64,000 nt of DNA from Bacteroidales bacterium. Lineage in GTDB: Bacteria > Bacteroidota > Bacteroidia > Bacteroidales > P3. The notes under the pieces are model-generated. The model saw only the letters and a list, made by a program, of their open reading frames with translations. It did no database searches and was not told the origin of the DNA. Made by a program: the position numbers and the translations under genes. Below are positions 35,627-44,345 of the stretch, one piece after another; the stretch's first letter is position 1; the number at the start of each line of letters is the position of its first letter. The stretch is from NCBI GenBank assembly GCA_028708845.1, contig JAQVXZ010000001.1, positions 62,001 to 126,000 of the forward strand. Reading direction: 5' to 3'.

Positions 35627-36313
35627 ATGAAGATTCTTATAGTTGAAGATGAACAAAATATAAGTTCGTTTATAAAGCGCGGTTTAAATATTAGTGGATA
35701 TCATTCTGAAATATGTAATAATGGCTTGGAGGCTTGGGAGAGACTTCAGAAGCTGGATTTTGATTTGATTATTGCTGATATAATTATGCCTTTTATGTCT
35801 GGCCTAGAGCTATGTAAGGCCTATCGTCAAAAGTTTGGTTATACTACCCCAGTAATTTTACTTACTGCTTTGTCTTCAACTGATGATATTGTAAAAGGAC
35901 TTAATGCGGGCGCAGACGATTACTTGACTAAACCATTTAAATTAGTAGAGCTTGAAGCAAGAATCAATGCACTTGTTAGGCGTTCGAATATTGTTTCTGA
36001 GACATACCCTAATGTTATAATAGAATTTTCTGATTTAGAATTAAATACTAATACAAAACAGGCAACACGTCGAAATACAATAATTAATCTTACTGCTAAA
36101 GAGTATCTTCTATTGGAATATTTTATGAAGAATCCCGATAAGGTGTTATCAAGACAGACAATACTTGAAAATGTATGGGATATTAATTTTGATACTAATA
36201 CTAATATTGTTGATGTTTATATCAATTATATACGTAATAAGATTCAACCTATTGGTACAAGCAAACTAATACACACTGTTGTGGGATTAGGATATATCTT
36301 GAAAGAAGAATGA
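35627..36313 (+). CDS. OmpR-family response regulator (CusR-like)
   Basis: 228 residues from the ATG at 35627, where MKILIVEDEQN is the canonical beginning of a receiver domain. Asp51 (DLIIADIIMP) is the phosphorylation site, with the usual Thr/Ser (LLTALSS) and Lys (LTKPF) switch residues. The C-terminal half is an OmpR/PhoB winged helix (LTAKEYLLLEYFMKNPDKVLSR, ending VVGLGYIL). The kinase gene overlaps its stop by 4 bp. Four 11-bp-spaced half-sites upstream of the neighbouring efflux operon are the probable target. Confidence 0.92.
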   Translation: MKILIVEDEQNISSFIKRGLNISGYHSEICNNGLEAWERLQKLDFDLIIADIIMPFMSGLELCKAYRQKFGYTTPVILLTALSSTDDIVKGLNAGADDYLTKPFKLVELEARINALVRRSNIVSETYPNVIIEFSDLELNTNTKQATRRNTIINLTAKEYLLLEYFMKNPDKVLSRQTILENVWDINFDTNTNIVDVYINYIRNKIQPIGTSKLIHTVVGLGYILKEE

Positions 36314-37647
36314 AGATAAAAACTAAACTAGCATTATTATTCACATCAATCACTATAAGTATATTCATAATTGTTTTTAGTTTTGTATATATTATTACCT
36401 CAAAAACTATTGACAATAATTACTATACATTATTACTTGATAAGGCTTTAATTACTGCTCAAAAGAATTTTGAAAAAGATGAGCTCAACAAGTTTTTATA
36501 TCAAAAAATACTTGATACATATCAGAGTTTATTACCTGAAACATCTGAAAGGATAATTGTGGCTAATGATAAACAAGAAGCAATATTAGAGCTTATAACC
36601 TTCTTAGATAGAGAACAAGCAGAAAAGTTATTAAGTGAAACCCAAATAAAATTTGAACTTGATGACCTCTATGGGGTTGGTATTTATTATCCTGATAATG
36701 AAGGTAATTTTATTATAATTGTTACAGCTCAAAACCTTCAAGGTGAGTATATTAAAGCTAAGCTTAAGAACATATTATTAGTAGTACTTTTAATTAGTAG
36801 TTTGTTGATTTTTGGACTCCTTTGGTGGAATGCAAGCATTATAACTAAGCCATTGCAAGAAATGGTTGTTCGTATGCAAGAAATAAGTGCAAAAGACTTA
36901 CATCTTAGGTTGAAGGAAAGAAAAGGAAATGATGAATTAGCACAAACTATCAATTATTTTAACCGAATGATTGAGAGGTTGGAAGTCAGCTTTAATTCAC
37001 AAAAGAGTTTTATAGCTAATGCTTCACATGAACTGAGAAACCCTTTAACTGCTATAATTGGAGAATGCGAAGTGATGCAGTTAAAAGGCTTTAGTGTAAT
37101 CGAATATAAAGATTCAATTAAGCGTATTGAATATGAAATAGACCGTTTAAACAAATTGGTAAATAACCTATTACAACTTGCTCAAACAGACTTGGATATT
37201 TCAGAATCCTATATAGAAGAGTTAGATGTTGTTCAGGAGCTTCAAGAGTTGGTAAATTATTTTGAATTAACGAAATACAAAGGACGAATACATTTTCTGC
37301 CTAATTACTCATTTAATATTAATGCCAATAAACACTTGTTATTTATTGCTATTGAAAACATTATTGATAATGCTTGTAAATACTCTGATAAACAGGTTGT
37401 AGTCGAAACACTAATAAATAAACACAGGTTTGAGGCTATTATTAGAGACCAAGGGATAGGAATACCAGAGGATGAAAAAGAAAAAATATTCAATACCTTC
37501 TATCGTGCAAAAAACACTTTTAACTATGAAGGTTCAGGGATAGGTCTATCACTTTCTTATAAAATAATAAAACTTTTTGGAGCAGAATTAAAAATAGAAT
37601 CATCTATCAACAAGGGAACTATTGCCTCTATTTTATGGGTTAAATAA
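36310..37647 (+). CDS. Sensor histidine kinase, metal-sensing type (CusS-like)
   Basis: 445 residues. Two membrane helices (about residues 8-30 and 153-175) flank a periplasmic sensor domain of about 120 residues, followed by a HAMP domain (180-230). His240 in ASHELRNPLT is the phospho-accepting residue. The ATPase domain has the N box NIIDNACKYS, G1 DQGIGIP and G2 GSGIGLSLSY. Its genetic linkage to an RND metal pump suggests it senses a metal such as copper, silver, zinc or cobalt in the periplasm; which one is not visible. Confidence 0.92.
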   Translation: MKIKTKLALLFTSITISIFIIVFSFVYIITSKTIDNNYYTLLLDKALITAQKNFEKDELNKFLYQKILDTYQSLLPETSERIIVANDKQEAILELITFLDREQAEKLLSETQIKFELDDLYGVGIYYPDNEGNFIIIVTAQNLQGEYIKAKLKNILLVVLLISSLLIFGLLWWNASIITKPLQEMVVRMQEISAKDLHLRLKERKGNDELAQTINYFNRMIERLEVSFNSQKSFIANASHELRNPLTAIIGECEVMQLKGFSVIEYKDSIKRIEYEIDRLNKLVNNLLQLAQTDLDISESYIEELDVVQELQELVNYFELTKYKGRIHFLPNYSFNINANKHLLFIAIENIIDNACKYSDKQVVVETLINKHRFEAIIRDQGIGIPEDEKEKIFNTFYRAKNTFNYEGSGIGLSLSYKIIKLFGAELKIESSINKGTIASILWVK

Positions 37648-37648
37648 A

Positions 37649-37688
37649 TTCTAATCAAATTCTAATATCGCATTAATCTTGTTCTAAT
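37649..37688 (+). promoter_or_regulatory. Predicted response-regulator operator: four half-sites phased at 11 bp
   Basis: TTCTAAT occurs at 37649, 37660 and 37682, and the degenerate CATTAAT at 37671, exactly 11 bp apart. This is the spacing of PhoB/OmpR-type half-sites. The array ends 10 bp before the -7 element of the efflux operon, a position suited to activation. Confidence 0.65.
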
Positions 37689-37698
37689 ACCGCAACTC

Positions 37699-37706
37699 TA
37701 CCTTTG
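37699..37706 (+). promoter_or_regulatory. -7 promoter element of the efflux operon
   Basis: TACCTTTG matches TAnnTTTG, 20 nt before the ATG of the outer-membrane factor. Confidence 0.65.
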
Positions 37707-37726
37707 CATCAAAATAGAAAAAATGT

Positions 37727-38974
37727 ATGCAAAGACTAGTCTTTATTCTTTTAGTTATAATATCTCCTGTATCAGTTTGTGGACAAACCACCTTATCTCT
37801 AACCATTTCTGAGGCTGACAATATCTTTTTATCTCAAAATCTTAACCTTTTATCTCAAGAATATAATATAAGCAAGGCTGAAGCTATGCTTATTCAGGCA
37901 GGTTTATTTGAAAATCCTACCATTAACTTTGAGCAAACAGGCTATAATAAAGATACTAAAGATTATTTTAATGCTAGTTTACAAAATCTTATTGAAGTTG
38001 AACAAGTAATTAGCCTATCTGGAAAACGATCTAAGCGAAAAAAAATTGAGAAATACAATATTGAGATTGCCAAACAAGAGTTTGATAAGTTGTTAAGGGA
38101 ATTAAAATATGCCCTGCATATTAATATAATTGATGCAGAATATACTCAAAAATCAATTTCAATTTTTAATAAAGAGCTTGAGCAACTTGAAAGGTTGGTA
38201 AAAGTCTATAATGCACAATATACTAAAGGTAATGTGTCGTTTATTGAAAAAAGTAGATTAGAGGCATTGCTTTTCACATTAAAAATAGAGCAACTAGAAT
38301 ATATCAGTAAGTTAAATGATATTCAGAAAAACTTACGACTACTATTAAATCTTAAACAAGATGTTAGAGTTGTTCCAAACTTAGGAAGCTTTGAAATAAA
38401 CCCGAGTCTCTTAGTAATCAATCAACTTGAAGGCTTTGTGAAGAATAATCCACAAATTAAAATAGCTGAAATACAAACCAAGCAAGAAGAAGTAGCGCTT
38501 TCTCTAGAAAAGAGATCACGAGTGCCCGACATTGCTATAAAAGGAATATTTGATAGAACAACCATCCCTTCGTATTGTTATTTTGGGATAGGAGCTTCTG
38601 TTGGACTACCATTTTTCAATCGCAACCAAGGAAACATTAAGGAAGTAAAAGCGCAATTAGAACAGAGCAAAGTAAATTACGAATATAAATTAAATGAAGC
38701 AAATGCAGAAATAGCATCAAGCTTAACTAATCTTAAACTTATATATGACTTCTATAAGAGCATTGATAAATCCTTAGAAAATGACTTTGCAAACTTGATA
38801 GAAGGAGTAAACACGAGCTTTGAAAAACGAAATATAAATATGTTAGAGTTTATCGATTATTATGAAACGTATAAGGAAACATGTCTTAAGCTCTATGAAA
38901 GTGAGATGAAATTACTTTCTGAAGTAGAAAAAATAAATATGCTTATTGGTAGCGATTATATTAAACTATGGTAA
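37727..38974 (+). CDS. Outer-membrane efflux factor, TolC/CusC-like
   Basis: 415 residues with a signal peptide (to about residue 19, SVCGQ). The body is long alpha-helical hairpins typical of the outer-membrane efflux family (for example IYNAQYTKGNVSFIEKSRLEALLF and GASVGLPFFNRNQGNIKEVKAQLEQSK). It would form the outer-membrane channel of a tripartite pump. It is the first gene of an operon with the adaptor and the RND pump. No Cys lipobox is apparent, so it may not be lipidated. Confidence 0.88.
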   Translation: MQRLVFILLVIISPVSVCGQTTLSLTISEADNIFLSQNLNLLSQEYNISKAEAMLIQAGLFENPTINFEQTGYNKDTKDYFNASLQNLIEVEQVISLSGKRSKRKKIEKYNIEIAKQEFDKLLRELKYALHINIIDAEYTQKSISIFNKELEQLERLVKVYNAQYTKGNVSFIEKSRLEALLFTLKIEQLEYISKLNDIQKNLRLLLNLKQDVRVVPNLGSFEINPSLLVINQLEGFVKNNPQIKIAEIQTKQEEVALSLEKRSRVPDIAIKGIFDRTTIPSYCYFGIGASVGLPFFNRNQGNIKEVKAQLEQSKVNYEYKLNEANAEIASSLTNLKLIYDFYKSIDKSLENDFANLIEGVNTSFEKRNINMLEFIDYYETYKETCLKLYESEMKLLSEVEKINMLIGSDYIKLW

Positions 38975-40089
38975 AAATAATTTTAAAACAAATGAAATAT
39001 ATAGTATCAAATTCTTTATTATTGGTTTTCACTATTTTACTGTTTTCTTGCAAGCAAAATGTAAAATCTGAAAAAATAGAACAGCAACTTATCTTGACAG
39101 ATAGCCTACAAAACTTAATAAGTGTTGACACTGCTATAATGAGATATATTACCACTCCTTTAAATTTAAGTGGACAAGTAGCTTTTGTTGAGGATAAAAT
39201 GGTTGAAATCTTTCCTTTATTTGGAGGAAATGTAGTAGAAATATATGCTGAATTGGGTAGCTATGTAAAAAAAGGATCACCTCTTGCAACTATACGTAGC
39301 AGTGAAGTCGCCGATTTTCAACAACAGGAAATTGAGGCTCAAGCCAATCTTGAAATAGCAGAAAAAGATTTAGATGTAGCAAATGATATGGCTAAGTCAG
39401 GACTAAGCTCACGAAAGGAAATTCTTTTTGCTCAAAAGAAACTTGATAATGCAAGAGCTCAACTTAAAAAAATCAAAGAGATTATTTCAATATATAATAT
39501 ATCTGGTAATTCATTATACTCATTAAAGTCACCTGTATCTGGTTTTGTTGTTAAAAAAAATATTACAAGAGAAATGCAACTACGCTCAGACAATAATCAC
39601 AACGTTTTCACAATATCAGGACTAGATGAGGTTTGGATAATCGCTAATGTTTATGAGAGCGATATAAGTAAAATAAAATTGAATAATCCTGCACAAGTAA
39701 AAATTTCTGCATTTCCAAAAAAAATATGGAATACTAAAATTGAAAAGATATATAATATACTTGATCCAGAAAGTAAGACAATGATGGTGAGAATGAAATT
39801 ATCAAACCATGACTATAAACTGAAACCAGGTATGTTTGCGCAAGTTCAAACAACAAACTCTCAACTTAAAGCAGAAAGAGAAGTATCTATAAATAAAAAT
39901 GCTCTGATATTTAATAACAACAATCAATATGTAGTAATCATAAAACCTGATAATACATTTGAAGTGAAAGAAATAAAAGTTAAAACTATTACAGGCGATT
40001 ACGCAGCTATTATGTCTGGATTAAATGAAAATGACAGAGTTGTTAATGAAAATGCTCTCTTAATATTCAATGCTATAACAGCAAATTAG
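38968..40089 (+). CDS. Periplasmic adaptor (HlyD/CusB-like membrane fusion lipoprotein)
   Basis: 373 residues; the start overlaps the previous gene by 7 bp. An alternative ATG at 38992 would leave a shorter signal. Either way a lipobox, LLFSC, lies near the N-terminus. The order is barrel-sandwich (VEIFPLFGGNVVEIYAELGSYVKKGSPL), a coiled-coil hairpin (AEKDLDVANDMAKSGLSSRKEILF), lipoyl return, beta barrel (DEVWIIANVYESDISKI) and membrane-proximal domain. It bridges the RND pump and the outer-membrane channel. It lacks the Met-rich N-terminal metal-binding stretch seen in E. coli CusB. Confidence 0.9.
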   Translation: MVKIILKQMKYIVSNSLLLVFTILLFSCKQNVKSEKIEQQLILTDSLQNLISVDTAIMRYITTPLNLSGQVAFVEDKMVEIFPLFGGNVVEIYAELGSYVKKGSPLATIRSSEVADFQQQEIEAQANLEIAEKDLDVANDMAKSGLSSRKEILFAQKKLDNARAQLKKIKEIISIYNISGNSLYSLKSPVSGFVVKKNITREMQLRSDNNHNVFTISGLDEVWIIANVYESDISKIKLNNPAQVKISAFPKKIWNTKIEKIYNILDPESKTMMVRMKLSNHDYKLKPGMFAQVQTTNSQLKAEREVSINKNALIFNNNNQYVVIIKPDNTFEVKEIKVKTITGDYAAIMSGLNENDRVVNENALLIFNAITAN

Positions 40090-40103
40090 AACTATAAAAA
40101 TTT

Positions 40104-43100
40104 ATGAATAAATTTATTGATAATATAATATCTTTTTCACTTAAGTACAAGTTTTTTATCTTTTTCTGTACTATATTAATCGTTTTATTTGGTGTTTATG
40201 CAGTAAAGCATACTCCAATTGATGCATTTCCAGATATTACCAATACCAAAGTAACCATAATAACTCAGTGGCAAGGTCGAAGTACAGAAGAGATAGAAAA
40301 GTTTATCACCATACCAATTGAAGTGGTAATGAATTCAGTTCAAAAGAAGACAGATATCCGATCTATTAGTTTATTTGGACTTTCAGTAGTATCAATATTG
40401 TTTGATGATAACGTAAGTGATGATTACGCACGACAACAGGTGTTCAACGCACTCATAAGTGCTGAATTACCTGATGGTATTATTCCTTCAGTGCAACCAT
40501 TAATTGGAGCCACTTCAGAAATATTCCGTTACACATTGAAAAGTGAAACAAAATCAGTAAGAGAACTTAAAACTCTTCAAGATTGGGTTGTAGATAGGAA
40601 TATCCGCAGTGTATCGGGCGTTGCTGATATAGTGAGTTTTGGTGGTGAAGTACGTTCATTTGAAGTTAGTGTTAATCCTAACCAATTGATAAGTTATAAT
40701 ATTCAACCACTCGAACTATACGAAGCTATATCTAAAAGTAATTTGAATGTTGGTGGAGATGTTATTTCTAAAAGTTCGCAAGCCTATGTTGTTAGAGGTA
40801 TAGGACTTATTAATGATATTGAAGAATTGGAGAATGTTGTTGTTAAAAACATTAACGGAACACCAATACTAGTAAAGCATCTGGCTGATGTAAAAGAATC
40901 GTGTCTACCTCGTTTAGGACAGGTAGGGAGGAATGGTGAGAATGATGTAGTTGAAGGCATTGTTGTGATGCTTAAGGGTGAAAATCCAGGAGAAGTAATT
41001 GACCGTTTAAAGCTAAAGATAGAAGAGCTAAATACAACCATATTACCAGATGATGTTACAATAGAAACCTTTTACGACCGTGAAGATTTAGTTAACTTAG
41101 CTGTCAGAACAGTTAGTAAAAACTTGACTGAAGGTATATTGTTTGTAATATTTATTGTATTGATATTTATGGCAGACTGGCGTACTACTTTCATTGTATC
41201 CATAATAATTCCATTAGCATTGCTATTTGCTTTTATATGTCTATTCCTAAAGGGTATGTCAGCAAACCTACTTTCATTAGGTGCAATAGATTTTGGAATT
41301 ATTATTGACGGTGCCGTTGTGATGGTTGAGGGTATTTTTGTTGCACTCGATAAGCAGGCCAGAAAGTTGGGGATGAATAAATTCAATCTTAAAGCAAAAT
41401 CAGGAATAATTCGTAACAAAGCCAAAGAAATGGGAAAGCCTGTATTCTTTGCTAAACTTATAATAATAACTGCTCTAATGCCGATATTTGCTTTTCAAAA
41501 AGTTGAGGGTATGATGTTCTCTCCTTTGGCATACACATTAGGTTTTGCATTACTCGGCGCATTAATATTTACATTAACTCTTGTCCCTGTACTCTCAAAC
41601 TTGCTATTAAAGAAAAACATAAATGAAAAGTCAAACTTCTTTGTGAAATTTATTACTGATAAGTCTATGGCTTTCTTTAAGCTATGTTATAATTATAAGA
41701 GAATATCATTAACTGTTGCTGTTTCCGCAGTAGCATTTGGACTAATTATGTTTAGTTTTTTAGGCTCAGAGTTTTTACCACAACTAAACGAAGGATCTAT
41801 TTATATAAGAGCCACTTTGCCACAAAGCATATCTTTTGAAGAGTCAGTTAATACTGCCAATAAAATACGAAAGGAATTGTCTCAATATCAGGAAGTAAAA
41901 CAAGTGCTATCACAAACCGGGCGACCTAATGACGGAACAGATGCTACAGGTTTTTACAATATTGAATTTCATGTTGATTTACATCCTCAGAAAAATTGGA
42001 TAAGTAAATTATCAAAGGCAAGTTTAATTGAAGATATGAATACAAAATTAAAGACCTACCCAGGAATTGATTTTAATTTCTCTCAACCAATTACTGATAA
42101 TGTAGAAGAAGCTGCCTCAGGGGTGAAAGGTTCTATTGCAGTAAAAGTATATGGGACTGATCTTAATTTAACAGAAAATAAAGCTAATGAAGTTTATAAT
42201 ATTCTTAAGACTGTGGAAGGGATTGAAGATTTAGGATTAATACGTAATATAGGTCAGTCTGAGATTCGCATTGAACTTAAAGAAGATAAACTAGCCTTAT
42301 ATGGAGTGAAAAAAGAAGAAGCACAGTCAATAATTGAGATGGCTATTGGAGGTAAAACAGCTTCATTCCTATACGAAGATGAAAAGAAATTTGATATTGT
42401 TGTACGTTATAAAGAAGAGTTTAGGTTAAGTGAAAAAGAAATAGGTGAAATTATTGTACCTACGATGAATGGAAGTTATGTCCAAATAAATGAACTAGCA
42501 GATATTAAAATAATAACTGGACCATTAATTATTTTCCGTGATAATCATATACGTTTTTGTGCTGTCAAGTTTTCAATCCGTGGTCGCGATATGGGTGGCG
42601 CTATTGCAGAGGCTCAAGAAAAGGTAAATGCTTCTGTAAGTTTGCCCAAAGGATATACAATGAAATGGACAGGCGATTTTGAAAATCAACAACGGGCAAA
42701 CAAACGATTACAACAAGTTGTTCCTATTAGCATTTTACTAATATTCCTAATCCTGTTTACTCTATTTGGAAATGTACGCGATACAGGACTAGTTTTGGTT
42801 AATGTGTTTTTTGCAGCTATTGGAGGGATAATGGCTTTATTAATAACGAACACAAACTTTAGCATATCAGCAGGAATTGGATTTATTGCATTATTTGGAA
42901 TTTGTATTCAGAATGGGGTGATTATGATATCTGTAATAAAATCCAACCTTCTAAAAAAAATATCCTTAAAAGAATCATTAATAGAGGGAGTACGCTCACG
43001 AGTTCGCCCAATAATTATGACTGCAATGATGGCAGCCATAGGATTGTTACCTGCAGCGTTATCAACAGGCATAGGTTCTGAAGCTCAAAAGCCTCTTGCT

Positions 43101-43232
43101 ATTGTCATTATTGGAGGATTAATTACAGCAACTATTCTAACTTTATTTATATTTCCTCTTATAGTCGAAGTAACTTACAAAAAGGTATTATTTACAGATG
43201 GAGTTCTAAATACAAGGAAATTAGACAGGTAA
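40104..43232 (+). CDS. Heavy-metal efflux RND transporter (CusA/CzcA family)
   Basis: 1,042 residues with the RND layout: helix 1 (FSLKYKFFIFFCTILIVLFGVY), a large periplasmic loop, helices 2-6, a second loop, and helices 8-12. The heavy-metal signature PIDAFPDITNTKV follows helix 1. GAIDFGIIIDGAVVMVEG in helix 4 carries the acidic residues for proton relay. GFIALFGICIQNGVIM and RVRPIIMTAMMAAIGLLPAA mark the C-terminal half. It exports divalent or monovalent metal ions using the proton motive force. Substrate (Cu/Ag versus Zn/Co/Cd) is not assigned. It ends the efflux operon. Confidence 0.93.
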   Translation: MNKFIDNIISFSLKYKFFIFFCTILIVLFGVYAVKHTPIDAFPDITNTKVTIITQWQGRSTEEIEKFITIPIEVVMNSVQKKTDIRSISLFGLSVVSILFDDNVSDDYARQQVFNALISAELPDGIIPSVQPLIGATSEIFRYTLKSETKSVRELKTLQDWVVDRNIRSVSGVADIVSFGGEVRSFEVSVNPNQLISYNIQPLELYEAISKSNLNVGGDVISKSSQAYVVRGIGLINDIEELENVVVKNINGTPILVKHLADVKESCLPRLGQVGRNGENDVVEGIVVMLKGENPGEVIDRLKLKIEELNTTILPDDVTIETFYDREDLVNLAVRTVSKNLTEGILFVIFIVLIFMADWRTTFIVSIIIPLALLFAFICLFLKGMSANLLSLGAIDFGIIIDGAVVMVEGIFVALDKQARKLGMNKFNLKAKSGIIRNKAKEMGKPVFFAKLIIITALMPIFAFQKVEGMMFSPLAYTLGFALLGALIFTLTLVPVLSNLLLKKNINEKSNFFVKFITDKSMAFFKLCYNYKRISLTVAVSAVAFGLIMFSFLGSEFLPQLNEGSIYIRATLPQSISFEESVNTANKIRKELSQYQEVKQVLSQTGRPNDGTDATGFYNIEFHVDLHPQKNWISKLSKASLIEDMNTKLKTYPGIDFNFSQPITDNVEEAASGVKGSIAVKVYGTDLNLTENKANEVYNILKTVEGIEDLGLIRNIGQSEIRIELKEDKLALYGVKKEEAQSIIEMAIGGKTASFLYEDEKKFDIVVRYKEEFRLSEKEIGEIIVPTMNGSYVQINELADIKIITGPLIIFRDNHIRFCAVKFSIRGRDMGGAIAEAQEKVNASVSLPKGYTMKWTGDFENQQRANKRLQQVVPISILLIFLILFTLFGNVRDTGLVLVNVFFAAIGGIMALLITNTNFSISAGIGFIALFGICIQNGVIMISVIKSNLLKKISLKESLIEGVRSRVRPIIMTAMMAAIGLLPAALSTGIGSEAQKPLAIVIIGGLITATILTLFIFPLIVEVTYKKVLFTDGVLNTRKLDR

Positions 43233-43296
43233 TAGAGTTAATCTTGTCTTATGGATATATTATTTTATGCATAGGACTTTTTTATAGATGGGTGAT

Positions 43297-43320
43297 TTAT
43301 CTTATTACTTTACAATCAAT
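43297..43320 (+). repeat. Direct repeat, right copy, bordering the metal-efflux segment
   Basis: Matches 34543-34566 at 23 of 24 positions. It lies between the RND pump gene and the rnf operon promoter. Together the copies bracket about 8.8 kb. Confidence 0.75.
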
Positions 43321-43419
43321 CAGTAAAATAAGGAAGATAAAGGCTAGTCTTTTAACTTTAATACACATACTTATAGGCAATTAAAAGTAGTTTTTAGAGG
43401 AATTAATATTATTTTATTG

Positions 43420-43427
43420 TAATTTTG
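43420..43427 (+). promoter_or_regulatory. -7 promoter element of the rnf operon
   Basis: TAATTTTG matches TAnnTTTG, 37 nt before the rnfB ATG. Confidence 0.65.
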
Positions 43428-43464
43428 CATCTTGTAATTTTATCTACATAAAGTTTAAGATATT

Positions 43465-44310
43465 ATGTCAACTATTATTTTCTCAATTTTGGTTTTAGTC
43501 TTGACTGCAACCTTAGCAGCTATAATTCTTTATTTTGTTGCCCAAAAGTTTAAAGTAATTGAAGACCCGCGAATAGATACCCTAACAGATATGCTTCCCG
43601 GAGCTAATTGTGGGGGATGTGGTTATGCAGGTTGCCGTTCAATGGCAGAGACCATTGTAAGGAACAATTCCCTTGAAGGAATGAAATGTCCGGTTGGAGG
43701 CAATAAGGTTATGGAAGACATAGCTGTGCTAATGGGCTTAGAGGCTTCTGAGGCTGCTCCTCAAATTGCAGTAATTCGTTGTAATGGAGGAAAAATCAAC
43801 ACAACACCTAAGATTAAGTATGAAGGCGTACAAGACTGCTTGTATGCTCATCTAAATATGGCATCAGAGGGTGGTTGTCCTAATTCTTGTTTGGGTTTAG
43901 GAAACTGCGAGGCTGTTTGTCCTTTCGATGCAATTCATATTGACCCAATTACCCTTCTTCCAGTTGTAGATGAAGAGAAATGTGTTGCTTGCGGAGCTTG
44001 TGTAAAGGAATGTCCTAGAAAGATAATCGAGTTAAGGAACAAAGGAATAAAGAATAGAAGAGTATTTGTAAGTTGTGTAAACACTGAAAAGGGAGTTGTT
44101 TCAAAGAAAAACTGTAATGTAAGCTGTATTGGGTGTGGTCTTTGTGTAAAGGCATGTCCTTTTGAAGCAATAACCCTAACAAACAATCTTGCATATATTG
44201 ATTATAATAAATGTAAGCTTTGTCGCAAATGTGTTGAGGTATGTCCAACAGGAGCTATTCACGAAATTAACTTTCCTCCAAAGAAAGAAAAAGCAAGTGT
44301 TGAGGCTTAA
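43465..44310 (+). CDS. rnfB: Rnf complex subunit B (multi-cluster ferredoxin)
   Basis: 281 residues. An N-terminal membrane helix (about 3-25) is followed by a [4Fe-4S] domain (MLPGANCGGCGYAGC with the later EGMKCPVGG) and several ferredoxin-type clusters (CEAVCPFDAI, CVACGACVKECPRKII, CIGCGLCVKACPFEAI, CKLCRKCVEVCPTGAI). RnfB is the expected entry point for electrons from ferredoxin into the complex that pumps Na+ or H+. It opens the rnf operon, and rnfC follows after 35 bp. Confidence 0.95.
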   Translation: MSTIIFSILVLVLTATLAAIILYFVAQKFKVIEDPRIDTLTDMLPGANCGGCGYAGCRSMAETIVRNNSLEGMKCPVGGNKVMEDIAVLMGLEASEAAPQIAVIRCNGGKINTTPKIKYEGVQDCLYAHLNMASEGGCPNSCLGLGNCEAVCPFDAIHIDPITLLPVVDEEKCVACGACVKECPRKIIELRNKGIKNRRVFVSCVNTEKGVVSKKNCNVSCIGCGLCVKACPFEAITLTNNLAYIDYNKCKLCRKCVEVCPTGAIHEINFPPKKEKASVEA

Positions 44311-44345
44311 AACAAATCAAATAAATTAACCAAACTATCAAAGCA

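Noticed and set aside
40104-43232. Multidrug (AcrB-type) pump
   Set aside because: The helix 4 motif and the PIDAFPDITN block fit the heavy-metal RND group, and a metal-type two-component system is adjacent.
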